A stretch of DNA of 64,000 nt from Nematocida parisii ERTm1 (GCF_000250985.1 NW_013524653.1:1-64000), one strand, 5' to 3'. Shown: positions 37,950-48,514, counted from the first letter of the stretch. Notes: a model not told the origin generated them from the letters alone. Program-made: numbers and translations.

Positions 37950-39536
37950 CTAGCACTTTTTTCGGAGAGAAGATGCTGCCTGACCATTTCCATCTTCAAT
38001 CACAAATCCTTTTTCTTCCATCTCTTTTCGGACAGCATCACATGCTTCGAAGTAAGCTTTTTTATCAGATGATGATTTAGTCAGATCTCTTATCTTATTT
38101 CTAAATGAGCCAATTAATTCGATAAGGCCTGTTTGGTCAGATGTACTGGCCTCCTCTTCTGCTTCTAGCCCTATGTTATGCATAAGCCTTCTTAAGTACA
38201 TAGCAATTTGCTGATGGATCTCTTTAACATTAGTTTTTGCCTCCATACTGGCTAGCTCAACAGCAAATTTTAGTGCCTTTGGGAAATTAAAGTCATCTTT
38301 GATGGCCTTGTCTATTTCCATTGCAGTGTTCTCAAACTCCTCCATAATGCTTTTCTCTGCATCAGTGAATGGATGAACCGCATTAATAGAGTCAGTTTTT
38401 GTGCATGCAGTGTGCAGTGAAATGTATCTGAATATTTTCTTGTCCATTACTTTTGCTCTTTCCAGACTTTCTTCATTGTACGTCATTGGACCGCTGTATC
38501 GCTGAAGAATAAACATCAGCCTCAGCTCTCTTGCTGTTCCCTTCTTCAAAAGCTCTTCTACCTTAATGAAGTTCTTCAGACTTTTACTCATTTTCATTCC
38601 CTCAATGTGGAGATGCCCTGTGTGCAAAAAGTGTCCAACCCAGTTGTTTAGCCCGTACCCTTCAGACTGTGCAATTTCATTGTCATGATGTGGGAACATC
38701 AAATCAATCCCACCAGAGTGCATATCAATGCGCCCTCCAGCTATGTTTGATGCCATTGCACTGCACTCTATATGCCACCCTGGCCTGCCAGCGCCCCATT
38801 TGGATGCCCACGCCGGTTCTCCTTTCTTGCTGGCCTTCCACAACACAAAGTCTTCCTTTCTGTTCTTCTGCCCTAATGTTAGCTTGCCTTCTCCCTCCTC
38901 TAAAAGACTCTGCTGATCTTCTTGGGTGGATGCACTGCACATCAGCGGATACTTATATGCTTCTCTGTACTTCTGTACATCAAAGTATACAGACCCTTCA
39001 CTCTCATAAGCATACCCCCTTTCCTCTATTCCTATAATGAATTTAATTATTTCATCTACATAGTCACTAACCCGCGTTGTATAGTTAGGAAGATCAACCC
39101 CAAGTGCAGCCATGTCCTCAAAGAACTCCTTTTCAAACTTTCTGCTGACTGCCCTAGTTGCCATATGAATTCTTTTCTGCTCCTCTGTATCCTCTGCCAG
39201 TTTAATTGAAAGTTTATTAAATTCTTCGCTTATATCTTTTGGAAGGTTGTTTAAGAACTCATTTGCTTTGACTATTATTTTGTCGTCAATGTCTGTTATG
39301 TTCATTATATATGTTATATTATACCCAAAGTATCGCTCCAATGTTTTTCTAATTATATCAAGTGTAATGTAACTACGAGCATGCCCAATGTGTGCCGAGT
39401 CGTATACAGTTGGACCACATGTGTACCATTTAAAGAAGAACCCTTCTATTTTCAATTCTTCTTTATGCTTTGTTATTGTGTTGTATATTTTAAGCTTATT
39501 TTGGCTCCTTGTCCCTTCTACTGTCCTGCCTGACAT
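37950..39536 (-). CDS. CYS1: Cysteinyl-tRNA synthetase
   Basis: Class I aminoacyl-tRNA synthetase charging tRNA-Cys in the cytosol. The N-terminus has the zinc/substrate cysteine in WYTCGPTVYD and the HIGH motif as HIGH in AHIGHARSY; ITDIDDKII follows. The other zinc ligands are in WHIECSAMA and FPHHDNEIAQSEG. The KMSKS loop reads KMSKSLKNF. A DALR-type helical domain follows (about residues 390-500). 528 aa is short for a eukaryotic CysRS (yeast 767): extensions are absent. ATG at 39534-39536, with TAACCCGAAATT at 39566-39577, 30 bp upstream. The gene converges with eIF5. Confidence 0.95.
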   Translation of the reverse strand: MSGRTVEGTRSQNKLKIYNTITKHKEELKIEGFFFKWYTCGPTVYDSAHIGHARSYITLDIIRKTLERYFGYNITYIMNITDIDDKIIVKANEFLNNLPKDISEEFNKLSIKLAEDTEEQKRIHMATRAVSRKFEKEFFEDMAALGVDLPNYTTRVSDYVDEIIKFIIGIEERGYAYESEGSVYFDVQKYREAYKYPLMCSASTQEDQQSLLEEGEGKLTLGQKNRKEDFVLWKASKKGEPAWASKWGAGRPGWHIECSAMASNIAGGRIDMHSGGIDLMFPHHDNEIAQSEGYGLNNWVGHFLHTGHLHIEGMKMSKSLKNFIKVEELLKKGTARELRLMFILQRYSGPMTYNEESLERAKVMDKKIFRYISLHTACTKTDSINAVHPFTDAEKSIMEEFENTAMEIDKAIKDDFNFPKALKFAVELASMEAKTNVKEIHQQIAMYLRRLMHNIGLEAEEEASTSDQTGLIELIGSFRNKIRDLTKSSSDKKAYFEACDAVRKEMEEKGFVIEDGNGQAASSLRKKC

Positions 39537-40384
39537 ATTTACAAATAAAAGAAATTCTGTATAAATAACCCGAAATTAATTTTCCACTCTTAATCATATT
39601 TCATTTGTCCGTAAAAGAACTAATGGCCAAAATTAAAAGTTTTAATCATCCGTGCATAAATTAATCATTGTCTATACCTAAACTTCGCATAAATATATAA
39701 TCTACACTGCAAACATGCACAGGCAAATTGCTTCTAATTTTTAACTCAATATTACTATAACTTATACCTTAAAGACAGGGCAGTAATATTAATAAATTTA
39801 TGATATTTCTAGAAAAGAGAGTATATAATGTGCTATATGTTTATAATCAATAGCTAATGTTTTAATTTATAAAGTTTTTATTCTAGAAGTGCTTTAAATA
39901 AAATTATACGCACATATTTTTCGTTTGTTGTTAAACTCCCTTATAATACACACTGTGCAGTAGTAGTAGCATAAATAATGGATTGAATTTCTGACTATTT
40001 AATTGTTTTATACATCTGATAACATAAAAATGCTTAAATCGACGTGTATGACTGTTGTGTTAGCAGTGCTTACACATAGATTCAAAATGACTGTTTAAGC
40101 TTAAAATTAAATTGTACCACCAAATAGCGATTTAGGAAGAAAAATGTTAAACTAGAAGGTTCAAAGCTACAGATTATAAATACAAGCTAGCAATTAAATA
40201 AATTGTAAACTCTAATAATAGCTAATCATAAAAAATAATTCTATAAAAAGAATATGCTGTCTAGTTAATATTAAGTAGTATATATAATAAAATACTACTT
40301 AAATGTCAAAAAATATTATTTATTAAACTTCAAAGCATGGACTGATTTCTTTAGGGTTAAACGTAAAACATTTAGTTGAAGCAC
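39537..40384. other. Intergenic, 0.85 kb, AT-rich
   Basis: Very AT-rich. The TAACCCGAAATT site at 39566-39577 lies just upstream of CysRS. No other feature seen. Confidence 0.4.
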
Positions 40385-40642
40385 CTAGTTAGAAGGATTA
40401 TGACCTAATGATATGTTGGGGATTAGTTCCATCGCATCCACTATCGCTGATTCAGATGCTTTAGCATTTTCTTTATCTTTATTAGAGTCATTAGCCAAAT
40501 TCAATTTTTGGAAATCTAGGCCTTCACTACACTGCACCATGCTTTTTTCTTCTAAAAAGTATCTTTTTGATAGTAGTGTTCCTGCCATGGCCACAGCACC
40601 TATAACACTTATTCCTAGGACTACTTTCATTACTAAATTCAT
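40385..40642 (-). CDS. Small membrane-anchored or secreted protein, 85 aa
   Basis: Not recognised. A short N-terminus precedes one hydrophobic segment (VVLGISVIGAVAMAGTLL, about residues 7-24) that could be a signal peptide or anchor. Then follows a polar, Asn/Lys/Glu/Ser-rich tail of about 60 residues with one Cys. ATG at 40640-40642 fits. Small size makes it a tentative gene; the clear hydrophobic/polar organisation and an in-frame start argue for it. A 91-codon frame on the other strand covers the same bases and looks less protein-like. Confidence 0.45.
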   Translation of the reverse strand: MNLVMKVVLGISVIGAVAMAGTLLSKRYFLEEKSMVQCSEGLDFQKLNLANDSNKDKENAKASESAIVDAMELIPNISLGHNPSN

Positions 40643-41428
40643 TTTTTTAGATTTTGCAAAAATTATAAATAGAAATAGATTAGATTAGATTAAAATTTGT
40701 TGTGTGCTAAGCCTAGCATAATAGAAATATTATGAGTTATTTAATTTATTTAAATTAATAGATTGCATACATGAACTAGATTAAATTACAGTAGAATCCA
40801 AAAGCTTAATAGAACAATCGAAGATGTTTATACTTCCTTAAAGGGATAAATTAAATTAAATTGTTTAGAGTATAAATACAAATCTAAAATTAAATAAAGG
40901 TAGTTGTTTTCTTAGGAAAAGGCATTCTTAAACTTTGACTTTTATTGAATTTGTATACGTATTTATAGACCGTAAAATAAATTTAAATTATGTTGTCATA
41001 TTGTGTAAACAATAATTTCTGATCTAGTCTGAGCTGTCATGTTTATGTAAACATTACACTAACTAATGTCATGCTAACAAATGCTATTCTTAGCATACAA
41101 CAAGGGTCAAAGTTTAAGAATGCCTTTTCCTAAGAAAACAACTAAATTGATATTTAAGAAAGCAGTATCCTATATAGTAAACACATAAATTGAAAATTTG
41201 TGAGTGTCTCTTTAATATATAGCCCGAAATTAATACATTGTGAAAATTTGTTTATGCTTAGCCTCTACAGCGTGCTCTCAAAATATTCTAATGTATTTTT
41301 GTCTAACGTGGTGTAGCATGTCAATTTATTTATTAATAGATACTTAAATAGTTACTGTATTCTTGTCACATAAATTCAATAAACCATAAATATTCGGGGG
41401 CTCAATATTTTAAATGCTATTATATATC
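40643..41428. other. Intergenic, 0.79 kb, contains the MITE-like element
   Basis: AT-rich spacer between two small minus-strand genes. Besides the 40901-41144 element it has AGCCCGAAATTA at 41221-41232 and a TTCGGG site at about 41392-41397. Confidence 0.45.
40901..41144. mobile_element. MITE-like element with perfect 39-bp terminal inverted repeats
   Basis: 40901-40939 (TAGTTGTTTTCTTAGGAAAA...) is the exact reverse complement of 41106-41144. The interior of 166 bp is AT-rich without an open frame. The outermost bases are TA on both sides, so the repeat can equally be read as 37-bp inverted repeats flanked by a TA target-site duplication, as expected for a non-autonomous Tc1/mariner-type DNA transposon. 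The arms are identical, so insertion is recent or the hairpin is under selection. No transposase gene is in the window. Confidence 0.7.
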
Positions 41429-42169
41429 TTATTTTGTGTCATAGCCATATTTACCGCGTCCGACATTATGGTTGCACTTTGGAGTGCAAAAATGCCCAAT
41501 TCCAACAAATTTATGGTCCTTACAAACTCCCTTTTCAACATACATAGTGTAAGTTGATGTATTTGTATCATTCTTTTTCCTTCTTGGAATTGGTGGATTA
41601 CTCTGTGGCTCATCGCTGTCTGATGATGATAAGTCATAGTAGCCAGTACTAGGATTTTTCTGTATTCCAATAGAGTTAGAACGACGTGTACTGCTGCTTG
41701 CAGTACTAATAGGATTGTTTTTAGTAATTCTACACCCACCTTTACCAATGTCCACAGTAGAGTTTATAATATTACTAGGAAATTCATTTTTTTTGTAAAA
41801 TCCGTCTTCCTTGCTTTGTATTTCTTCATGGGCATCTATGGCAGAAACCGAACTGGTTGCAGTGTCTTTTTTTACAACACCACTTTTCTTCAATTTTGAC
41901 TCAGATTTTTTTATGGAAGATGCTGTGCCATCTAATTTTTTATTTTTCTCTTTATCTGCCTCACTTCCTATTACATTCTCTGTCGAGTCATTATTCATTG
42001 AACTAGTTAAATTATTTTCTGTCTGGTTGCATGCTGTACTTGTTTTAAATGTGGTTTTTGAGGAAGAGGGGCCTATCCTTTCTATATACTGAAATGTTGC
42101 CCATGCGATTATTACTACGCAAGTTATTATAAAAAACCATAAGGCTATAACTCCATTTTTAGATAGCAT
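41429..42169 (-). CDS. Single-anchor membrane protein with C-terminal Cys/His cluster, 246 aa
   Basis: Not recognised. An N-terminal hydrophobic segment (VIALWFFIITCVVIIAWATF, about residues 7-26) serves as signal anchor. A long Ser/Asn/Lys-rich, probably disordered region follows (about 30-205), with a Ser/Asp run (LSSSDSDEPQ). The last 35 residues form a compact Cys/His group: VCKDHKFVGIGHFCTPKCNHN. Its spacing (C-x2-H...H-x-C-x3-C-x-H) might bind a metal or form disulfides outside the cell. ATG at 42167-42169. Together with the 85-aa gene and the transposon-like element this forms a small accessory pocket between housekeeping genes. Confidence 0.6.
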   Translation of the reverse strand: MLSKNGVIALWFFIITCVVIIAWATFQYIERIGPSSSKTTFKTSTACNQTENNLTSSMNNDSTENVIGSEADKEKNKKLDGTASSIKKSESKLKKSGVVKKDTATSSVSAIDAHEEIQSKEDGFYKKNEFPSNIINSTVDIGKGGCRITKNNPISTASSSTRRSNSIGIQKNPSTGYYDLSSSDSDEPQSNPPIPRRKKNDTNTSTYTMYVEKGVCKDHKFVGIGHFCTPKCNHNVGRGKYGYDTK

Positions 42170-42853
42170 TTTACTATTTTACAATTTTTTAATTATATTT
42201 ATCTTTAAATATCATTATTTTATGTGAATTCAGCCAATTACATTCAAATATAAATCTATAAACACAGAAGTAATGAAAACTAAAATATAATTGGTTAAGC
42301 CACACATATAAGAATGTAAATAAGAAAGTTGCATAAAATACTTTAAGTGGGGTAATAATAGCACAAAGCATTTAGAGACCATGCATCGATATGAATTGTT
42401 CTTTTGGTAATGCCATTGTTTGTAATATTACACTTAATAATTTCCTATCCCTATACTCCTTTATGCTAAATGTATTGTTTTTGTTTTTTCTATTTATTTA
42501 TGCATTTTGTTTTACTCTTATTCAACAGATAATTTAATTGTGAATATTCAGATTGTAAAATTAAACTTGTAAATAATTTAAATGCCTTCTTTGTAAAGAC
42601 TTTAAATATTTTTAAAAATAAAATGCGTAATATAAGTACAATTTATTCAAATATGCTACATGTGAAATGAACTTTACAAATAAATATTGATTATATTTAA
42701 TTTCGGGTTAAATTTTTAATCACAATTAATATATCAAATTCGCCTATATATACTAAAATACACAGAAGTAGATAAAACATCATGGAATTTAAGGTTGAAA
42801 AATACTATTATTTATTATTATTATAACGAATACAGCAAAGACAATTGTGCCTG
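42170..42853. other. Intergenic, 0.68 kb, AT-rich
   Basis: No gene seen. AATTTCGGGTTA (the motif on the minus strand) at 42699-42710, and TTTATT, the minus-strand polyadenylation signal expected for the PI4-kinase gene, at 42811-42816. Confidence 0.4.
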
Positions 42854-45800
42854 TTAAAATGCTATGTTGTTTGTTATATGTTGGTATTGGTCATATATCC
42901 AGGTTCGTAGCTTCTTGGTTGAGGAGGCAATGAGCTTATGCACAAAGGCTGGAACCTCAACATCAGAAAGGTCTAGTCTAAACCGAGCTATTAAATTCTT
43001 CATAGTAGCAGGAGTATAGCACGAAATACCGCTGTGCCTGCCCAGATCAATCATAAATGCAATTTCCCGTGCGTGCTTTCTTAATAGATAGAATCCCTTG
43101 ACCATTAAGTCTCTGTACATTATAAATGCTTCTCCCTCTGCACCCCCAAGCAAAGAAAAAATCTCGTCAGTAATCTTTATAGGGCTTTCTATATTAATGT
43201 TACCTGGTGAGATGTCTAGCATAAACCCAAAATCAATATGGATTAGATGCCCGTCGTCGGTTAGCATTATATTTCCATTGTGCCGGTCCTTAATGTTTAG
43301 AATGTATGTCACAAGAGAGTATCCAGCAAAACTTTCAACAAAATTCTTCAGTGCTTGAATATATCTATGCCCCTCTCTATACCCATACTTAAGAGAGAAG
43401 TAATCCACTAAATTGTTTACCCGCTCCCTTCCCAGCTGGTCCCTAGAAATAGAGTGAGGAATTACTTCAATAATACCCGACCCATACCCAGTTGCAAGAA
43501 CCTTATACGGATACAAATATACCGAAAGCCCCTTTTCCTTGAAAATGTTCTGGAACATCTTTATAATCTGCAATGCCAGCACATCCTGCCGGCAGTCGTC
43601 TCCAAACTTAAAAATCACTTGCCGGTCTGCAGGCTCATTATTGTTCTTGGAGTCTTTCACCTTGAATGTGACCATATATGGAACCTTCTCTGCGCTCTGT
43701 AGCGACCTTCCAGACCCCTCGACAACTTTTATAATGGTCTCGCCAGTGGTTGGGAGATAACAATCGTCTGGAAATGTAACCTTGGATATCTCCTCGTTTA
43801 TCATCTTTTTCTTTGTGTCTCGATCCACAGCGACATGCTTTTGCAGCTTTTCTGACACATTAGAAAACTTGCCTAAAAAAATATCCATGTCTACATACTT
43901 TTCTCTGTCCTCTTGTGAAAGGTTGTTCAGTATCGCATCTTCATAGATTTTCAAAGAAGAGTTCCCCTGCGCCTTCAGCTCCCATATAAGAGCATGTGCG
44001 GTTTTGCTTGCAGCTGCCTTCCCAAGCACAGTCTTAATTAGCGCCTCTTTAATTACATTTCCATTTGCAGCATAGTTCTTCCTGAGTAGCTGTACTATCT
44101 GCGGCGCATAAAAGACTAAAGAGTCACTCTTAGCAGCCTCGCTCTCCAGGTGCGTGAGAGCTTTGAACACATCGTCTTCCTCCTGCGAGTTTCCTATAAC
44201 AGAAAGAGCTTCTATTGTGCTTAGCTTATTTATGTCTATAAAGAACCCCACACAGTTAAGTGTCTGCTTCTTTGCAAGAACTTCCTGTACTTTCCTCTCC
44301 CCATACTCTGTACTAAGGAATATTAGCTCATCGGTGTTCATGTCATACAGCTCCTGCTCCTTCAGACTCCTCACCTTTAAATACTTCTTGGTTTTTGTGA
44401 GAGCAGATAGGAAATTGTATGTATGCGCCAGAGGATACTCGTAGAAGGTTCCCTTTGCTGCCATATAGAGGGCATGATACACAGAAGGGTCTTCTTTCAT
44501 ATTGTATCCTGTTAGCACAGCCCTTTTAAGCAGCTCTTTCTTCTCTTCTCTGGTGGATACTTTCAGTAGAACAAGCAAGGTCTCTAGAGAGTATTCCTCG
44601 CTTAGTATCCACCTTAAATAGCTCCGAGTGTTTTCAATTATTCCAGGAGTGCTCCCCCGAATTGTTATGAGATCGTTAATCCACTCGGTATTTATGGCAT
44701 ACAGAAGATGCGCATACTCTTCTTCTGTAAGCGGTGTTTTGTTTGGGCATCTGTCAATGGATCCGCTGTTTCCAGATATATTGCCAAGCGCCCCGGGTTT
44801 ATTTGTCTTTTTGGTGCAAACAGAGTATAGCCACTCCCATATCTCTATTCCCTGCATGGGATTGGTTGGAAAGGCCTTTATTATCTTCATAATAAGGTTT
44901 GATCGGTTTAAAAGTTCTTTTATTCCCCGTTCATCCCGCATGACTGGTAGAGCATGGAATAGGCCAAAGTCCACAATGTTTAGAACAATATAATTGTACG
45001 CTTCAATTACCTCTTCTTTGATCCGGGCCAGAATGCTTTCATAGAGAATTGTATACTTGTGGAAGGTCTCTTTTAGGTTGTACATAGAGAGCTCATTTCC
45101 GCGGAACGTATCAAAGCACTCCTTAAATCGAATATGAATTTCCTCCGAAAGGATAATCGATGGCTCTTTATGCATAAGAATCGCAAGTATCTCCACAATA
45201 ATTTTTAATGAAAGTGGGTATGCGGTTGGCACCGCAGCTATTTTTAACAACTCACATGTATACGTTTTATAAAAGTCTATTGACTCAACACACACATCGT
45301 TGTGAACCATTGCAATTATCTGTGGCAGGTGCTTCCCCATATACTTAAGAGTTACTTCGTCCTCTAGGTAACTTATAATCCCATTATAGTTGTAATTCTC
45401 AATCTTTGCCTTTTCAACAGAGTATACTAAATTAAGAAACAAAATGTAGTCCTCATTCAGCTTGTGGCTGATGCCCACAACAGACGCCATCTTTTTCAGC
45501 TGCTTGCTTTTTATCAGCGGCTTTGGATCGCTGAAGATATACCCAGCAATTCCCACGAGTGCAGGAGTTTTCATTCGCAGAAGCATTAGCTCTGTATCAA
45601 TTCCCCGAGGGAACATCTCTGCGTTCGCGTATATTCTTTTGTATATAAGAAATAGCTTGTGCACTATGAAGGGCGAAGTGGGAATAAACGGGACCATGTT
45701 TAGAATGTATATGTATGTAAGCTCAGCTGAGAGACATACAAAGTTAATAAAGTCACCAACTGCTTGGGTTCCCTTTTCCAGCGTGAATGGGTGCCTAAAG

Positions 45801-47287
45801 TACGTTGAGTAGAAAGTTGATATAAACTGCGGGTCAAATCGCCGTACAAGATGGTGCAAAGGTATTCCTATATCATGCATGGAAAGGAAAGTGCAGTAAG
45901 AATCAATGTGCTCTATCTTATTTGGGCTTCTTGATATGATTGTGATAAAACAGTCATTTATCTCTTTTATGCTGCTAGGATTCTTTGATCGAATCTTTGA
46001 TAGGAATATAGAGATAAGAAGCGCCATGCCCTCTGAGTACTGCGCAGAGCTATCATACAAGTATATTATTTTTTTAATCAGCTTAAGCACTCTTTCCTGG
46101 TCTAAATATTTAATAAGTATGTCAACAGACTGGCTTATAATCTGTTTCTTCTGCTGCGGGGTGAAAGTGTCTAAACAGTTTGTTGTATAGAACGAGTAGA
46201 CAATGTCTATCATAGTATAGTTTCTCTCTGTGCGATAGAGCACCCCAAGACACCTAAGAACATCATTCTGGATGTGCAAAATGTACTTGTCTCTAAGAAT
46301 GGTTTTCCCTTCTCCGGAAAACAGAGAAAAGCAGTCAATAAGCGCACGGCCACGTAGAAAAATAGACAGCTGCATAGAAAGAGAAAAACACCCAACAAGC
46401 TCTGACTCAAGTTCCTCAATAAATAGCCCTCCTAGATACTCAATGTACTTTTTGTACTCTAGGTTTGAAAAAGACACCAACGCGTCTCTCTGCATCACAG
46501 GGTGTCTAAATATAATAGAGCTGCGAGCATACATCTCCAAGAAGCACAGACACAGCTCAATGCAATCCAGCTGGATATTTGCAAAATTAGACCCATCCCA
46601 CTCGCCTGTAAATATTTTTGCAGTGTCCATTTCCTCCACAGTGGCCACAATGCCACCAACAACCTCCTCCGATAGTGTAGAGAAGAAAGACAACATGTCG
46701 TCGCCCTCTTCCTCTTTTGATGGTTCTTCCTGCTCAATGATCTTCTCTGCTCTTTCTCTTTTCAGCTTAAGCTCGTTTCGCAGCTTAGCTAGCTTCTTAA
46801 ATGTAAATAATCCCGATCGTATTATACTCTGCAGTGGGTGCCGCGGAATATCAAACACCTCACTCCCGCTCTTCTCTGGCACTAAAACTGGCTCTGATTT
46901 GGCCTTTACTTCCTGCCCCAGTAGCTTTTCGTCCCACTTCCCCTCATACTTCTTTATCTTTGCAATAGCTGCCTCTAACACCGTATTAATCTGTACTAGC
47001 TCTGCTATGCCTTTTTCTGGAGCATTAAAAGCAGTGTCCAGCAAAGAAAAGCAAGATTCAAGGCCCTCGCTCTGCTCAACTGTCTGCACGTAAGCAATAA
47101 GTTTCTCATGAACAGATTCATTATAATCTTTCACATCTCCAAATAGAATAAACATCTCTTTTGACTGCTCTAAAGAAGCATTGTCTCCGATTTCCTCACT
47201 AAGTGCGATGTACTCCTCGCTTGTTATCACTTTCTTCTGTGGACTGTGCTCATCCCTCATTTGTGAAAAATAAAAACAAAATTGCAT
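42854..47287 (-). CDS. STT4: Phosphatidylinositol 4-kinase, Stt4/PI4KIII-alpha type
   Basis: Makes PI4P at the plasma membrane. The last 300 residues are the PI3/4-kinase domain: FKFGDDCRQDVLALQII, then PYKVLATGYGSGIIEVIP, DRHNGN catalytic loop (about residue 1334) and HIDFGF activation start (about 1350). The reading GDDCRQDVLALQ and the order DQLGRE, SFAGYSLVTYIL follow Stt4/PI4KA rather than Vps34, Tor or Pik1. The N-terminal 1100 residues are helical, presumably the alpha-solenoid and PIK/accessory domain, less conserved. 1477 aa against about 1900 in yeast. First ATG is at 47285-47287; the ATG nine codons later (47258-47260) is equally likely because the intervening residues are hydrophobic and atypical. 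Confidence 0.88.
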   Translation of the reverse strand: MQFCFYFSQMRDEHSPQKKVITSEEYIALSEEIGDNASLEQSKEMFILFGDVKDYNESVHEKLIAYVQTVEQSEGLESCFSLLDTAFNAPEKGIAELVQINTVLEAAIAKIKKYEGKWDEKLLGQEVKAKSEPVLVPEKSGSEVFDIPRHPLQSIIRSGLFTFKKLAKLRNELKLKRERAEKIIEQEEPSKEEEGDDMLSFFSTLSEEVVGGIVATVEEMDTAKIFTGEWDGSNFANIQLDCIELCLCFLEMYARSSIIFRHPVMQRDALVSFSNLEYKKYIEYLGGLFIEELESELVGCFSLSMQLSIFLRGRALIDCFSLFSGEGKTILRDKYILHIQNDVLRCLGVLYRTERNYTMIDIVYSFYTTNCLDTFTPQQKKQIISQSVDILIKYLDQERVLKLIKKIIYLYDSSAQYSEGMALLISIFLSKIRSKNPSSIKEINDCFITIISRSPNKIEHIDSYCTFLSMHDIGIPLHHLVRRFDPQFISTFYSTYFRHPFTLEKGTQAVGDFINFVCLSAELTYIYILNMVPFIPTSPFIVHKLFLIYKRIYANAEMFPRGIDTELMLLRMKTPALVGIAGYIFSDPKPLIKSKQLKKMASVVGISHKLNEDYILFLNLVYSVEKAKIENYNYNGIISYLEDEVTLKYMGKHLPQIIAMVHNDVCVESIDFYKTYTCELLKIAAVPTAYPLSLKIIVEILAILMHKEPSIILSEEIHIRFKECFDTFRGNELSMYNLKETFHKYTILYESILARIKEEVIEAYNYIVLNIVDFGLFHALPVMRDERGIKELLNRSNLIMKIIKAFPTNPMQGIEIWEWLYSVCTKKTNKPGALGNISGNSGSIDRCPNKTPLTEEEYAHLLYAINTEWINDLITIRGSTPGIIENTRSYLRWILSEEYSLETLLVLLKVSTREEKKELLKRAVLTGYNMKEDPSVYHALYMAAKGTFYEYPLAHTYNFLSALTKTKKYLKVRSLKEQELYDMNTDELIFLSTEYGERKVQEVLAKKQTLNCVGFFIDINKLSTIEALSVIGNSQEEDDVFKALTHLESEAAKSDSLVFYAPQIVQLLRKNYAANGNVIKEALIKTVLGKAAASKTAHALIWELKAQGNSSLKIYEDAILNNLSQEDREKYVDMDIFLGKFSNVSEKLQKHVAVDRDTKKKMINEEISKVTFPDDCYLPTTGETIIKVVEGSGRSLQSAEKVPYMVTFKVKDSKNNNEPADRQVIFKFGDDCRQDVLALQIIKMFQNIFKEKGLSVYLYPYKVLATGYGSGIIEVIPHSISRDQLGRERVNNLVDYFSLKYGYREGHRYIQALKNFVESFAGYSLVTYILNIKDRHNGNIMLTDDGHLIHIDFGFMLDISPGNINIESPIKITDEIFSLLGGAEGEAFIMYRDLMVKGFYLLRKHAREIAFMIDLGRHSGISCYTPATMKNLIARFRLDLSDVEVPAFVHKLIASSTKKLRTWIYDQYQHITNNIAF

Positions 47288-47773
47288 TTATCTATTCACG
47301 TATAGAATAGCTTTCACGTCAGAACCATCCAATAAATGCTTTAAATATTTAATCTGTGTGTATTCTAAGCAATTGTAATTTTATAACATATTCCCTTATG
47401 ATTCTCTTATTTGGTATATGGCAGAGCTAGAAATATTAATAAATAAAGATGTACATGTCTTATTATTAAAAGAAATGACTTGTTTAAAAATATTCACACT
47501 TTCGAGCTATTTATAGAGCAGTTACAAAGAGGCACTCTGCCGCTAGAATACAAGATAAAGGAATGTAATTTATCGGAAAATACAAGCAGAACAATTGCCA
47601 TCAAATGTATCTATTAATGTCTTCAGTTGATCTGCGTATGGTTACTGCTTACAGCGCCAAGAGTATATTTATTGCATGTTACAAGGTTTTTCTAGATTAA
47701 CAGACTACATCCCCGATATAACCCGAAATTTGTTTTTGTGTTAAAGTGTATTTTATTTACATGATTGTTTATA
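47288..47773. other. Intergenic, 0.49 kb
   Basis: No gene seen. TAACCCGAAATT at 47719-47730, 44 bp downstream of the next gene's stop on the minus strand. Confidence 0.4.
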
Positions 47774-48514
47774 CTATTTCTGGTTGTGTGTGCTTAGCTT
47801 TTTTATTTGCCTAGTAAGCCCCTCTCTAAAGATTCCTGCTCTAAGCCTGGCCGGGGCTTCTTGTAAATATGCTCTTTCTATTCTTGGAACTTCCAAAAGA
47901 GAAGAGAGAAGAATTGGAATATTATTGTTTTTGTTGTGGGCAGGACTATAGCTGATTATTCTTGGTGTTGCTGGCTCGTTTGATGCAATCTTATTAAGAA
48001 GAGACTCTAAGAGATTCTCTGCATAGAGAATTCTCGCTGTGCGCACACTTGTTTTATATTTTGTGGTTCTATGCTTTAATTGGCTGTGCTTCAACACAAA
48101 CCGTTCATACCCACTTAGGCTGGCATAAAGAGCAGACTGTGCATGGCTGGGTTTGTTATGTAGGCCTATTTTCTCTGGTTTAACTGAAAGGCTCTTCTTC
48201 TTGTGGCAGAGATTAAAAGAAAATCCATCTTTATTGCGGATTGTGCTTCTAAGAAGCGGGTATAGATAGAGCGCCTTCAGCCCATCTATTTCCTGCGGTG
48301 GGACTGTTTTATGCAATAGGTGGTTGAAAATTTCTGTGTTTTCCTTCAGCGCACTTTCATAGTACTCAGTTCTATTCGGATGTAGTATTATTTTATGCCA
48401 GTCAAGTATATTGAACTTCTTTTCTTTTAGTGCAGCTACTAGGCCAGGCGCGCCGCTTTCTTGCACTTTTTTAAGAATATCTGAGGAAAGCTGTTTTTTT
48501 TCTTTGGCAGACAT
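47774..48514 (-). CDS. Basic hypothetical protein, 246 aa
   Basis: Not recognised. Soluble, rich in Lys, Arg, Leu and Ser with no signal peptide or membrane segment. The middle contains basic stretches (CHKKKSLSVKPEKIG, HSQLKHRTTKYKTSVRTAR), and the C-terminus ends in RAGIFREGLTRQIKKL. The charge pattern suggests RNA, DNA or ribosome binding, perhaps nucleolar, but no motif is clear. It is divergent from RPA49 with only 32 bp between starts, so co-expression with Pol I would fit. Base composition is like that of housekeeping neighbours. ATG at 48512-48514. Confidence 0.6.
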   Translation of the reverse strand: MSAKEKKQLSSDILKKVQESGAPGLVAALKEKKFNILDWHKIILHPNRTEYYESALKENTEIFNHLLHKTVPPQEIDGLKALYLYPLLRSTIRNKDGFSFNLCHKKKSLSVKPEKIGLHNKPSHAQSALYASLSGYERFVLKHSQLKHRTTKYKTSVRTARILYAENLLESLLNKIASNEPATPRIISYSPAHNKNNNIPILLSSLLEVPRIERAYLQEAPARLRAGIFREGLTRQIKKLSTHNQK

